DNA from: Candidatus Villigracilis saccharophilus
GTDB lineage: Bacteria > Chloroflexota > Anaerolineae > Anaerolineales > Villigracilaceae
Assembly (NCBI GenBank): GCA_016709305.1
Contig: JADJNA010000005.1
Coordinates: 144,525-208,524, forward strand
Length of the DNA: 64,000 nucleotides
Direction: 5' to 3'
The notes beneath the pieces are model-generated. The model was not told where the DNA came from. It made no database searches and saw nothing but the letters and a program-made list of their open reading frames with translations. The number at the start of each line of letters is the position of its first letter. Position 1 is the first letter of the stretch. A program made the position numbers and the translations under genes. This document shows positions 46,434 to 56,230 of this stretch, piece after piece.

Positions 46434-47405
46434 ATGAAATATTTTCTTGGCGTTGACGTTGGCTCATCCAAAACTCATACTCTGATCGCAGATGAGACAG
46501 GCGTCTGTATTGGGTTTGGCAAGGCGTGGGGCGGCAATCATCAAGGCGTTGGCTATGATGGTTTGGAGAAGGTCTTAAAGGAGTCGTTTGGGGCGGCAAG
46601 TGAAATGGCAGGCGTGGATTCTGCTCAAATCGCTGGAGCAGGCTTCGGCGTGGCAGGATACGATTTTCCATCTGACAGAGAATCTCATTTGCGGGCGATC
46701 TCAGCGCTGGGGTTATCCTGCCCGGTGGAAGTTGTCAACGACGGGGTCAATGGCTTGCTGGCGGGCGCGACTTGCGGCATTGGCGTGAATGTCACATCAG
46801 GGTCGTCCAACAATTGCAGAGGGCGAAATAAAGAAGGAAAAGAAGGGCGCATTGTGGGTAACGGAGCGACCTTTGGTGAATACGGCGGCGCGATCGAAAT
46901 CGTCCAGCGCGGATTGCAAATGGTCAATTATGCCTGGATCAAGCGCATACCGCCCACGGCGCTTACGAAAGTTTTCATTGAAGCCGTGGGTGCAAAAAAT
47001 GAAATGGATTTGATGGACGGGTTGTCCAGCGAACAATATCATTTGTTTCCATACCTTGCGCTTGAGGTCATCAAAGCCGCGAATGAGGGCGACGTCGCCG
47101 CGCGCGAAATTTTGCACTGGTCTGGTGAGGAACTGGGCTGGCTGGCGGTTTCTGTGGCGCGCCAGATCGAAATGGAAAATGATGAAGTGGAGATCGTTCA
47201 ATCGGGCAGCGTCTTTGAAGCGGGTGCGATCATCATGGATCCCATGCGCGATGTGGTGATGAAACATTTGCCCAAAGCAAAATTGATCCGCTTGTACGGT
47301 CCGCCCGTTGTGGGCGCGGTCATCCTCGGTATGGAGCAGGTGCACTTCGACGGCTATGCGGTCCGTGAGAACATCATCCGGACTGCAAAGGAGATTGTCA
47401 AATGA
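46434..47405 (+). CDS. BadF/BadG/BcrA-type sugar kinase (N-acetylglucosamine kinase-like)
   Basis: A 323-residue ASKHA-fold kinase. The phosphate-1 loop is LGVDVGSSKTHTLIAD, with GAGFGVAGYDFPSD and the Asp in VEVVNDGVNGLLAG. The adenosine segment contains VQSGSVFEAG-like IVQSGSVFEAGAII. It would phosphorylate a deacetylated or N-acetylated amino sugar, feeding GH4 or central metabolism. The normally glycine-rich loop is altered (TSGSSNNCRGRN). It overlaps the next gene's original ATG by 4 nt. Confidence 0.85.
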   Translation: MKYFLGVDVGSSKTHTLIADETGVCIGFGKAWGGNHQGVGYDGLEKVLKESFGAASEMAGVDSAQIAGAGFGVAGYDFPSDRESHLRAISALGLSCPVEVVNDGVNGLLAGATCGIGVNVTSGSSNNCRGRNKEGKEGRIVGNGATFGEYGGAIEIVQRGLQMVNYAWIKRIPPTALTKVFIEAVGAKNEMDLMDGLSSEQYHLFPYLALEVIKAANEGDVAAREILHWSGEELGWLAVSVARQIEMENDEVEIVQSGSVFEAGAIIMDPMRDVVMKHLPKAKLIRLYGPPVVGAVILGMEQVHFDGYAVRENIIRTAKEIVK

Positions 47406-48592
47406 AAATTGGATACGCACAGGATGTGATCACGCCTTAGCTTGATAAGCCTGTTTTTCTTGCGGGTTTTGGCAACAACCGCCGCGCTGAAACCATTCAT
47501 GATGATCTGTATGTCCGTGCGCTCACAATGCAAACTGAACAGACCACACTTGTGCTGGTTGCGCTTGACTTGATCGGATTTTTTCACCCCGATGTTCAGG
47601 ATGTTATCAACACCCTAATGGTTTCTGAACCCTTTAGGGTGTTGAATCCTCAAGTTGTCATCGCTTCCACACATACTCATCACGGTCCTGACACAATGGG
47701 CTTGTGGGGACCAGATGATAAAACGCGCGGTGTGGATGAAGAATATCTAGCCGCCATTAAAAATAAAATAGCGGATGCAATTCTCGGTTCTTTATCTGAC
47801 CTCAAACATGCCTCCGTTAAATGGACATCTGTCCACGCTGCGGGTTTGGCGAAGAACGCCCGCAATCCAGATATCATCGATGATGAATTAACTTTGGCAC
47901 AGTTCACTGCTGATGACGGCAGGCCGCTTATTTCTATATTCGATTTTCCCTGTCATCCAGAGGTCTTGTTCGAGAACAATCCACATATCACCTCAGATTA
48001 TGTCGGTTACCTGCGCGATGAAGTGGAAAAGCAGACAGGCGTACCGTGTATCTTTTTTGCTGGGGCATTGGGCGGCATGATGACACCCGATGTGAAAGAT
48101 CATTCCTTTGCAGAAGCGGAGTTGATGGGTAAGAAATTGGCGGAAGTGGGGTTGAAAGCGCTTGGAGCAGTCGAAAGCGGACAGTGTGAAGTGGTTAGTA
48201 TCAAGAGGAAAGAACTTGCCGCCAAGTTGACCAATCCGCTTTATAAGATGGCTTTCTGGCGCAATCTGCTGCCTGATATTCGTAACAAAAAGGGACAAAT
48301 CAAAACCGAGGTCAACCTGATCAAGATCGGCGATTTGTGGCTGGCGACTGTGCCAGGGGAGCTATTGCCAAAGCTCGGGCTGAGAGTCAAAGCCCAATTG
48401 TTGGAAGCAGGCGCGGGCGTGGCAGGAGTCGTTGGTCTCGCCAATGATGAAGTGGGCTACATCCTGCCTGCTGAAGATTTTAAATATCCGTGGAATCCAT
48501 TCAAGCCCGGCAAACATTACGAAGAGACAAATTCCATCGGCAAGGAAATCGCACCAAAGGTGATGGATGCATTGAAGGAGTTGATCCGATGA
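47402..48592 (+). pseudogene. Neutral/alkaline ceramidase-like hydrolase with in-frame amber codon
   Basis: A protein of the neutral ceramidase N-terminal-domain family, without a signal peptide. The gene starts at ATG 47402 (ATGA overlap with the kinase) as MKIGYAQDVITP. An in-frame TAG follows at 47438-47440, and the frame then continues LDKPVFLAGFGNN through the zinc motif STHTHHGPDTMG, FDFPCHPEV and FFAGALGGMMTPD to 48592. The only later ATG giving a long product is 47528, which loses the conserved N-terminal strand. CAG to TAG would explain it in one step. An 11-bp inverted repeat lies inside at 47608-47644. It overlaps the PIG-L gene by ATGA. Here it probably hydrolyses an amide-linked sugar. 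Confidence 0.82.
47611..47641. repeat. 31-bp palindrome inside the ceramidase-like gene
   Basis: Arms CACCCTAA and TTAGGGTG within 31 bp. It is similar in length and ends to the hairpin at 29926-29956 (CCCTAAA..TTTAGGG). It encodes an in-frame loop. Confidence 0.6.
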
Positions 48593-49397
48593 AGACCGCG
48601 CTGATCATCTCTCCGCACGCGGATGACGCGGCGGCATTTTGTGGCGCGACCCTTGCCAAACTTTCGGCGCAGGGCTGGCATTTGATTCTCGTGCGCGTGA
48701 CCGATGACCAAAAAGATTCGATTGGCTTTTCCGTGGAAGAGACGATCCAGATCAACGCGCAGGAAATGCACGCCGCAGCGAAGATTCTCGGTATTCAGGA
48801 GATCATCGAACTCGGGTTTGTGACGGATAGCCTGACAGATGTGCTGCTGGGGACTTTGCGCGAGCGTTTTGTTTATTTATTCCGCAAGCACAAGCCATAC
48901 GCAGTATTTACATTTGATCCGTTTGGATTGTATGAAGGCAACCAGGATCACACCCGTGTGGCGCTTGCAGTGGAGGAAGCGTTTTGGGTTTCGTGTTTCG
49001 ATAAGCATTATCCCGAACATTTTACAGAAGGACTTGAGCCTTTCTCGGTGTGTGAGCGCTGGTATTTTGCACGGCAACTGCCTGAGATCAATCACTATGA
49101 AGATGTGACTGAAACCATGGACAAGAAGATCATGGCATTATGCGCTCACCGTGAGATGATGAAGAACACCATCAACCAAACTCGTTTGCAATTAAAAACC
49201 CACGGCAAACGCATGGCAATGCTCGATGAAGCTATGAATGGCGACATGTCTCCACTGCTGGGGATGGTTATGCAAAAGATGGCAGGGCAATGGCAGAGAA
49301 GGCGAATTGGGAGGAAGGCAGGTTTGCAGAGGCATTCCGCAAGTCACGGTTTGGCGAGATGGAAGAATTAATTGAAATGATGGCAGAGGATTTATAA
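48589..49397 (+). pseudogene. PIG-L family N-deacetylase, frameshifted near its C-terminus
   Basis: A zinc-dependent deacetylase of N-acetyl sugars (LmbE/PIG-L fold). The metal motif is ISPHADDAAAF (about residues 7-17), with the His in GNQDHTRVAL. Start ATG 48589 overlaps the previous stop. Near 49288, after QKMAGQ, the frame breaks. The expected tail (MAEKANWEEGRF, then FRKSRFGEMEEL) is one frame over and ends at 49397, four bases before the GH4 start. Read literally, the protein ends at 49371 with an Arg-rich nonsense tail. Catalytic residues are unaffected, so the product could still work. Confidence 0.85.
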
Positions 49398-49400
49398 CGT

Positions 49401-50732
49401 ATGCCAAAAATTGTCATCATCGGCGGCGGGTCGTATTCGTGGGGACCCACTTTTATGCGGGATATTTTCGGCACGCCTGAACTGCTCGGCTCGACAATCG
49501 TGTTACAGGATATTGCCCAAGACCGTGTGGACTTGGTGTATGCGCTCGGCAAAAAAATGATTGATGATTTCAAACTTGATTTTCAGTTGGAGAAAACGCT
49601 CTCACTGGATGAAGCCCTGAAAGGCGCAGGCTTTGTCATTCTGACCATCACCACAGGCAGACTCGAATCCATGCGGGCTGATCTCGAAATCCCTGCTAGG
49701 TATGGGATTAAACAATCTGTTGGAGATACCACAGGACCAGGCGGACTCTCGCGTGCTTTGCGAAATATCCCGGTTGTGACCGAGATCGGGCGCAAGGTGA
49801 TGGAAATTTGCCCGAACGCGTTGTTTCTGAATTACACAAATCCCATGAGCGTGCTGACAAAAACGCTTGCCATGCAGGGAGTCAAAGTTGTCGGTTTGTG
49901 CCACGAGTGGATCGGAGTGCGCGAGAAACTAGCTGCATTATACGGCGTTGCTCCTGAGCAGGTCACTGCTCGGATCGCAGGCGTGAACCATTTGATCTGG
50001 GTGATGGATGCGTGGGTCGGCGGGTGCAATGTTTGGAACGAACTCCCTGAGTTGACAGAGAAAATTTTGAGCGGCGCATTGAAAGTGGATGAAGAAGATA
50101 CATCCGTGTTCGCAGATCATGCGAAGGTCAAGTCCACGTTGTTTCAGTTGTACGGCGCGCTGCCTGCCGCTGGGGATCGGCATGTGGCCGAGTTCTTCCC
50201 GCATTTTATCAATGAAGCGACAGGCTGGGGAACTGAGTACGATATCCGCTTGACGAGTGTTGAGGATCGCTATGAATTGGAAGCTGAAGCAAAGGGACTG
50301 ATCGAATCCGCACTGCGGGCAGAAATTCCGCTTGCGGCGTTTATGCAGGATGTCTCCACGGAGGCCGCGAACAAGATCATCCGCGCAATGGTGAAAGGGG
50401 AGGACTATGTTGGCATCATGAACCTGCCAAATCATGGACAGATTTCGAATCTGCCAAAAGATGTTGTGGTTGAGACTTATGGCGTGATCAACAGCACAGG
50501 CACACATGCGTTGACGATCGGCGAAGTGCCTGCGGGGGTGCAGAACATTTTGCTAAAGCACATTCTGAATCAAGAGCTGACAATACAGGCCGCGTTGCAA
50601 GGCGACGATCAGCTTGCGCTGCAAGTTTTATTGAACGACCCGTTGTCAGGCCGCCTGACGGTTGAGCAAGCGAGACAAATGCTCGCCGAACTGCTGGAAG
50701 CGAATAAACAATATTTGCCGAAGTTCTTTTAG
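49401..50732 (+). CDS. GH4 glycosidase (alpha-galactosidase/alpha-glucosidase type)
   Basis: A 443-residue NAD/Mn-dependent glycosidase. The nucleotide loop is IIGGGSYSWGPTFMRD, followed by DTTGPGGLSRALRNIPV, NYTNPMSVLTKTLA, the metal Cys-His in GLCHEWIGV and GVNHLIWVMDAW. The Cys-His pair differs from the Cys-Asn of the upstream GH4 and matches the alpha-specific subgroup. Anomer specificity and phosphate requirement are not proven. It lies directly after the PIG-L gene. Confidence 0.88.
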   Translation: MPKIVIIGGGSYSWGPTFMRDIFGTPELLGSTIVLQDIAQDRVDLVYALGKKMIDDFKLDFQLEKTLSLDEALKGAGFVILTITTGRLESMRADLEIPARYGIKQSVGDTTGPGGLSRALRNIPVVTEIGRKVMEICPNALFLNYTNPMSVLTKTLAMQGVKVVGLCHEWIGVREKLAALYGVAPEQVTARIAGVNHLIWVMDAWVGGCNVWNELPELTEKILSGALKVDEEDTSVFADHAKVKSTLFQLYGALPAAGDRHVAEFFPHFINEATGWGTEYDIRLTSVEDRYELEAEAKGLIESALRAEIPLAAFMQDVSTEAANKIIRAMVKGEDYVGIMNLPNHGQISNLPKDVVVETYGVINSTGTHALTIGEVPAGVQNILLKHILNQELTIQAALQGDDQLALQVLLNDPLSGRLTVEQARQMLAELLEANKQYLPKFF

Positions 50733-50824
50733 GTGAAATATTTTCAAGAAAGAAAAAGTTCGTTGAACAGAATCAAATCATTAAGAAAGAAGCGAAGCAC
50801 TTCATTGTAAAAAAGGAGATCAAT

Positions 50825-52105
50825 ATGTCTGAATTAGCAATTCTTGGTGGAAAGAAATCCCGCACGGAAGCGTATCCTGAATGGCCCGTGTGGGATGAGC
50901 GTGATGTGCAGGCAGTGACGGATGTCGTTCGTTCGGGACGCTGGGGCGGGTTCCCGTATCCCGGGCCGAAGACCGCCGAACTGGCAAAAAAATTCGCAGA
51001 GCTGCAAGGCGGCGGCTATGCCGTGCCGATGATCAATGGCACCGTTACAATGGAAGTTGCGCTGCGCGCGGCGGGTATTGGCTGGGGTGATGAAGTGATC
51101 GTACCCGCGTACACGTTTCAGGCAACCGCATCAGCACCGATGGGCGCAGGCGCGATACCCGTCATTGTGGATGTTGACCCGAACACATACTGTCTCGATG
51201 CGAAGGCCGCCGCGAAGGCCATCACATCAAAGACGAAGGCCATCATCCCTGTTCATCTTGGTTCGAATATGGCGGATATGGATGCGATCATGGAATTGGC
51301 TGAAAAATATAATTTGATTGTGATCGAAGATTGCGCGCACGCGCACGGCGCAAAATGGCGTGGTCAGGGCGCAGGGACAATTGGTCACTTCGGCTCGTTC
51401 AGTTTGCAAAGTTCGAAGACGCTGACTTCGGGCGAAGGCGGCATTCTGTTATGCAAGTCTGCGGAGCATGCCGCGCTTGCGGCTTCGGTCATCGACTGCG
51501 GACGCCCGCACGCGTTGGGCGGCGGTGGTGAGGATGCGAACGGCTTGTCAGTTCAGGGCGGGAATTTTCGCTTGAGTGAATTGCAGGCCGCGCTGGCTCT
51601 GGTCGGTATTGAACGGTTCCCAGCACAGGCAAAACAACGCGAAGAAATGGCGGCATACATGGATGAAGCCCTCAGTGAAATCCAGGGTGTGCGAGTCTTG
51701 AAACATGATGAGCGCCATACCACGCGCTCGTTCTATCGCTACATCTTTGCTGTTGATCCGAGTCAATTTGGCGTGGAGCATGATGTGTTATGCGCTGCGC
51801 TCGATGCCGAAGGCGTGGATTGCTGGACGGGCTACGAAGCCATGAATAACTACGAATTGTTTCAGCCGCAAAAGTCCATGATGGCGGTGCCGAATGCTTT
51901 CCCTGAATATTTCAAGTTCGAGGAAATGAAATTGCCTGAAGCGACGCGCGCCTGTGAGCATGAAGCCGTCTGGCTGGATGAAGCTGTTTTTCGCGCCGGT
52001 CAAAAAGGCGTGGATGATGCCGTGGCGGCGATCAAAAAGATACAGCGAAATGCGGAGGAATTAAATCAGGCCGCGGAGGAGTTGAGAAAGAAGTACGGGA
52101 AATAA
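50825..52105 (+). CDS. DegT/DnrJ/EryC1/StrS-family PLP aminotransferase
   Basis: A 426-residue aspartate-aminotransferase-fold enzyme acting on keto-sugars or keto-cyclitols. DEVIVPAYTFQATASAP, IEDCAHAHGAKW and the PLP-Lys in SLQSSKTLTSGEGG are complete. The N-terminus ILGGKKSRTEAYPEWP resembles scyllo-inosose and AHBA-type aminotransferases. AAAAAAGGAGATCAAT precedes the ATG. It is the last gene of the island and is followed by a terminator. In a catabolic setting it could run in reverse, removing an amino group. Confidence 0.9.
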   Translation: MSELAILGGKKSRTEAYPEWPVWDERDVQAVTDVVRSGRWGGFPYPGPKTAELAKKFAELQGGGYAVPMINGTVTMEVALRAAGIGWGDEVIVPAYTFQATASAPMGAGAIPVIVDVDPNTYCLDAKAAAKAITSKTKAIIPVHLGSNMADMDAIMELAEKYNLIVIEDCAHAHGAKWRGQGAGTIGHFGSFSLQSSKTLTSGEGGILLCKSAEHAALAASVIDCGRPHALGGGGEDANGLSVQGGNFRLSELQAALALVGIERFPAQAKQREEMAAYMDEALSEIQGVRVLKHDERHTTRSFYRYIFAVDPSQFGVEHDVLCAALDAEGVDCWTGYEAMNNYELFQPQKSMMAVPNAFPEYFKFEEMKLPEATRACEHEAVWLDEAVFRAGQKGVDDAVAAIKKIQRNAEELNQAAEELRKKYGK

Positions 52106-52429
52106 AAAAAACAGATGAACAAAAAATGCCTTTGAGCCATAATGGAATGAAGGTGTTTTTGTTTCTACATCAAGATATTCACTTCTGGTTAATAAATCGT
52201 TTGAATTGTTCCAATGCCGGAACAACCAATCGGTTACTACCGTGAAATCGCATGCCCAGATGCTCCTTGCTTGATTCTTGCGGATGAGTAAGTAGCCAGC
52301 ACAAGCCCCTTTTTAGGCTGATTGTCGTGAATGATTAAATAACCACGTTTTCTATTTTGAGGAAACGTGGTTATTTTGAAATGCGGATGGCTCAAAAGGC
52401 AGCACAGGCTTGTTCGAAAAATTTACTTT
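52106..52429. other. Intergenic stretch with a terminator
   Basis: No gene recognised. A small TTGTTCC/GGAACAA inverted repeat lies near 52217-52237, and the strong terminator at 52337-52376 lies at its right part. Confidence 0.5.
52337..52376. terminator. Bidirectional terminator between converging operons
   Basis: AAATAACCACGTTTTC and GGAAACGTGGTTATTT pair over about 15 bp with a short A/T loop. It ends the glycan island from the left and the hydrolase gene from the right. Confidence 0.85.
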
Positions 52430-54238
52430 TTACGGACAGTGTGACACAAGCTTGTTTGCTTCGCTTACTGAGCTGTTCCAGGAATATTCTTCGTTGTCGC
52501 TGAAATAATAATAGGTCACTCCATTGGGCATCATCGCAACGGTAATACCTCCATAGCCTGACATAAATGGCGTATAGAACGAACAAGTGTATCCATCGGT
52601 TGAGGTGAACTCTTTGGCCCAATAGCCGTTGTTATATTTGAACACCGGTCTGCCGGTTGTATCCAAACCGCGGTCTGTCGCATCTTTTTGCATTGCATCT
52701 GCCAGCATGTCGGTTTGAAGCAACTGCACGCCGTTGGCCATACCATTGTCATTGTTAAGCAGTTTGGCTACCTTGGCGATATCATCTTGAGTCCAGAATA
52801 ACCCGTAGCCGCCAAATGAAGCGCCTGTGGAACTGTTGTCTGTCCGCAGACTGGTCATCGTCCCAGCGGACAGATGGATGGGCGCATAAACTTCATCACG
52901 CACCATATTGAAAATATCCGCGCCGCTGCCTTCCTGATATTGCAGATAATTATTCATGGCGCTTGTCAGGATAAATGTGTCTGAAGTGTGATAGTTCCAT
53001 GATGTGCCGGGAGCGGCATTGTTTGGGAAATTAAAAGCAGCAGTGATCTTTGTGGAGTATGGCTCTGCAATGAAGAAAGCATCCATGTATAAGCTGCTTT
53101 CATCCTCCTCAAATCCTGCTAGACGATAATTCCCGGATGCCATATCTATCATGTTATTAAAAGTTACATCCGCCCAAGTGCCAACACTAGTGGAAGTTTC
53201 AGGGACATAATCTTTTATTAGTTGATCATATACACCCGAACCATAGACATGCCCCAGACGCATCAAGGCCACGCTTGCAAATGCTGACTTTGCCGTGGAA
53301 TAGGACGGAGCGCGCATTTCTCCGCAGAAAGCATAGACTCCAAAACGAGTTAAGCAGTCTGATACGTAATTTGTTCCATTGATGAAAACGCCATAGAAAG
53401 TCATAGCCGAGGTTGTAACCCCTCTTCCAAAGGCGGATATATTCACTTTCGATGCGGGAAAATCGGCGGCAAGATCTGCGATGGGTTTGGTCGGCAGGTG
53501 ATTGGCAACTTCTGCTGTATGATGGGCTTTATACACATCGGCATTAGCAACAGCATAAGGTGAATAAGTTGCAGGCAACTGTTTCCACATATTGACCTTG
53601 TAATAAGCACATGTTTCCTGTGTGACCTAATAGCGGACTTTGGATGCACTGTCATCATTGAACAGAAAAGTCATCACGCCGTTATGCGTGCAATTGGCAT
53701 TGCGTTGGACAAGAGCAAACGGAAAGGCCGCGCGAGAATAATCATTATCTCCATTTTCCTGCCACACACGACCGGGACCGACAATGTAATTCCAGTATGC
53801 ATGTCCGGTATAAGATAAGCCCTGCTGAACAGGAATTAAGTAACTGCCATCTTGAATAAATTCCAATCTGAACTCAGGTAAATGTTTTCGCGGATCGTCA
53901 GCGGTGCCAGTCAAAGATAATATATCTTTGACTTCACTAAATCCCCCATTGATTGCCTCGCCCGACAATTCCAATTGTCCTTCAAAAATATGATCGGGCA
54001 TGGCCGCATCTGTCGGCAATGCAAAAGCGCTGTCATCGACCGCTGCCGTGCTTAAACCTGAAAACAGATCGTCAAAAGTTAATACTGAGCGAGTGTCATT
54101 ATTCAATAAATCGTCAGTCGCAGCTGGCTGGGGAACCGAAGTTGGCGTGCTTGTGGAAACAGCCGCAGATACACAAGCCGTCATAATCGTACTCACAACA
54201 AATAAGGTCAACACAAAAGAAAAGATGTGTTGTTTCAT
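52430..54238 (-). pseudogene. Serine hydrolase (beta-lactamase/PBP-like fold) lipoprotein with in-frame amber codon
   Basis: About 600 codons reading from ATG 54238, set by AAAGGAGTTAAAC. Signal peptide and lipobox-like VVSTIMTAC. The N-terminal part runs to KVRY and meets TAG at 53627-53629. The same frame continues VTQETCAYYKVN and the hydrolase domain: SxxK nucleophile in SYSTAKSAFA, a Tyr motif in WNYHTSDTF, and a C-terminal GGYGLFWTQDDIAK region. Only the amber separates the halves. CAG to TAG would explain it. The downstream half has an ATG at 53590 but no signal peptide. It follows the peptide-transport/nitrilase operon. Confidence 0.85.
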
Positions 54239-54255
54239 GTTTAACTCCTTTGGCA

Positions 54256-54298
54256 AAATAAACGAGCTGCCTCTCTTATGGAAGCAGCTCGTTTATTT
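54256..54298 (-). terminator. Terminator of the peptide-transport/nitrilase operon
   Basis: AAATAAACGAGCTGC and its exact complement, 15 bp, 13-nt loop, then TTTATTTT on the minus strand. It lies 12 nt past the nitrilase stop and before the hydrolase ribosome site. Confidence 0.85.
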
Positions 54299-54309
54299 AG
54301 AAAATTTAA

Positions 54310-55224
54310 TTACCGATTATTCAAATGATCCGATTGACGAAAGAATTTAAGCGGCCCCAGTTTTTCAAAACTTCCTTTTTGCAGCGCACCATCTTGATAC
54401 ATTGGGAATGTGTGTCCCGAGTCCCGTAATTGTTTAAGCGTCTGCGCTAATCCCAGCGTGCCGTATTCACGCGAACGAGTGGTGTGATCGAGATCGATCA
54501 ACTCGGTCATAAATGTTTGATTGGTGGATGCTTCCTGCAAAACGCGTCCATCGGGATTGATGATTGTGGAACGTCCGCCGCCCCAGGTGCCAATTCCGTT
54601 TACGCTGACAAAATAGCATTGATTGAACATGGCATTCGCGCGTGCCATCACCAGTTCAAGTTCACGATCAGAAGTTGGCGTCAAAGTCGGCTGAATAATA
54701 ACCTCCGCGCCCATCCAAGCCAATGTGCGCGCTACTTCTGGAAACCACATGTCATAACAAATGCATAAACCAAAACGCCCCACCTCAGGAATATCGAACA
54801 CGCAAAATTCACTGCCCGCCGATGTGCCCGCTTCATATGGAAGCCACGGAAACATCTTGCGATATTTTGCAACGATCTCACCCTGCGGTGAAATCACAAT
54901 GGCAGTATTAAACATCTTATCGCCATCACGTTCCCACATTGAGCCGGGCACAAGCCACTGATGAGTCTTGCGCGCCAATGCACATAAGCGATCAGTCAGC
55001 GGACCTGGGATCGGTTCGGAATTTTTCAGATACCAATCTTTATCTTCGGGCGTGAGAAATTGCACCAGCCCCGGCACGATCAATTCATGGAACACAACCA
55101 TGTTGACCCAGGGTAAATTTTTTGAGATATTAAAAGCAATATCCGACATTTTATCTATCGTCCCCTGTGCATCAAAGGGTGAGACGGACATTTGCACACC
55201 TGCGATTCCAAACAACCGAGTCAT
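54310..55224 (-). CDS. Carbon-nitrogen hydrolase (nitrilase superfamily amidase)
   Basis: A 304-residue cytosolic amidase/carbamoylase. The Glu-Lys-Cys triad is visible: Glu in VVFHELIVPG (about 48), Lys in KYRKMFPWLPYE (about 120), Cys in GLCICYDMWFPEVARTL (about 156). GEIVAKYRK and GGGRSTIINPDGRVL are conserved. Start 55224 follows GAGGAGCCATTT; eight upstream codons are not conserved. It lies 13 nt after the oligopeptide ATPase, so it probably acts on an amide brought in by that transporter. Confidence 0.92.
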   Translation of the reverse strand: MTRLFGIAGVQMSVSPFDAQGTIDKMSDIAFNISKNLPWVNMVVFHELIVPGLVQFLTPEDKDWYLKNSEPIPGPLTDRLCALARKTHQWLVPGSMWERDGDKMFNTAIVISPQGEIVAKYRKMFPWLPYEAGTSAGSEFCVFDIPEVGRFGLCICYDMWFPEVARTLAWMGAEVIIQPTLTPTSDRELELVMARANAMFNQCYFVSVNGIGTWGGGRSTIINPDGRVLQEASTNQTFMTELIDLDHTTRSREYGTLGLAQTLKQLRDSGHTFPMYQDGALQKGSFEKLGPLKFFRQSDHLNNR

Positions 55225-55237
55225 AAATGGCTCCTCA

Positions 55238-56224
55238 TTACTCAACAAAATGACAGGCGACGAAACGCCCGTTTCCTACTTCACGGAAAGCTGGTTCTGT
55301 TTTCTGACAAATTCCCTGCGCTATGGGACAGCGCGTGTGGAAGCGGCATCCCGAAGGAGGATTGACCGGGCTGGGGACATTTCCATCCAACACCGTCAAC
55401 TCACGCTTCACAATGTTTACTACAGGCAAAGGGATCGCTCCGAACAATGCTTTTGTATAAGGATGCAATGGATCGTTATACACATCCTCTGACGAACCAA
55501 GCTCTACTAATTTTCCCAAATACATCACGCCGATGCGGTCACTGATATGCTGTACGACATTCAGATCATGCGAAATAAATACGTACGTCAGATTGTTTTC
55601 TCGCTGCAAATCCTGCAGTAGATTAATGATCTGTGCCTGCACAGAAACATCCAACGCGGAAGTAGGTTCATCCAACACGATCAAGCGCGGATCAACCGCC
55701 AGCGCGCGCGCAATCGCCACCCGTTGACATTGTCCGCCGGATAGTTCATGCGGGAAACGATCCAGATGCTGCTCGCCGAGCCCGACCTGTTCCAGTAACT
55801 CAAGTGCACGTGCGCGGACTTCACTCTTTTGCACAATTTTATGTGTGAGCAATGGCTCTGAAATCGCATCCACAATTTTCAACCGCGGGCTTAAAGACGA
55901 AAGCGGATTCTGAAAAACGATCTGCATTTCTCGGCGGATCTCCCGCATTTCAACCCGTGAGAAGGCTGTGATCTCGCGCTCATCAAAAACAACTTTTCCA
56001 TCTGTCGGCTCGATCAGGCGCATCAACATTCTTCCAAGAGTTGTCTTGCCGCAGCCCGATTCGCCTACCAAGCCAAGCACTTCGCCGGTAAACACTTCCA
56101 GACTGACACCGTCCACCGCATAAACATAGCGTCTTGCAGAGCGATTGAAGCGTGAAATTATTCCGCCGGGCAGCGCAAAATGCTTTTTTAGATTTTGTGC
56201 AGTGAGTAAAGGTTGTATGTTCAT
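55238..56224 (-). CDS. Oligopeptide/dipeptide ABC transporter ATPase (DppF/OppF)
   Basis: A 328-residue ATP-binding subunit. Walker A GLVGESGCGKTTLGRML, Q-loop MQIVFQNPLSSLSPRL, signature HELSGGQCQRVAIARAL and Walker B LIVLDEPTSALDVSVQ are all intact. The C-terminal oligo_HPY extension has CRFHTRCPIAQGIC, as usual for a cluster-binding peptide-importer ATPase. It is the only ABC gene of this operon without a frame break. Confidence 0.95.
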   Translation of the reverse strand: MNIQPLLTAQNLKKHFALPGGIISRFNRSARRYVYAVDGVSLEVFTGEVLGLVGESGCGKTTLGRMLMRLIEPTDGKVVFDEREITAFSRVEMREIRREMQIVFQNPLSSLSPRLKIVDAISEPLLTHKIVQKSEVRARALELLEQVGLGEQHLDRFPHELSGGQCQRVAIARALAVDPRLIVLDEPTSALDVSVQAQIINLLQDLQRENNLTYVFISHDLNVVQHISDRIGVMYLGKLVELGSSEDVYNDPLHPYTKALFGAIPLPVVNIVKRELTVLDGNVPSPVNPPSGCRFHTRCPIAQGICQKTEPAFREVGNGRFVACHFVE

Positions 56225-56230
56225 ACAGGA

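Noticed and set aside
47402..54238. Pyrrolysine or genome-wide amber recoding
   Set aside because: TAG is the natural stop of several intact genes here (for example at 741, 7923, 25730 and 34827) and no pyl genes or suppressor tRNA are in the window.
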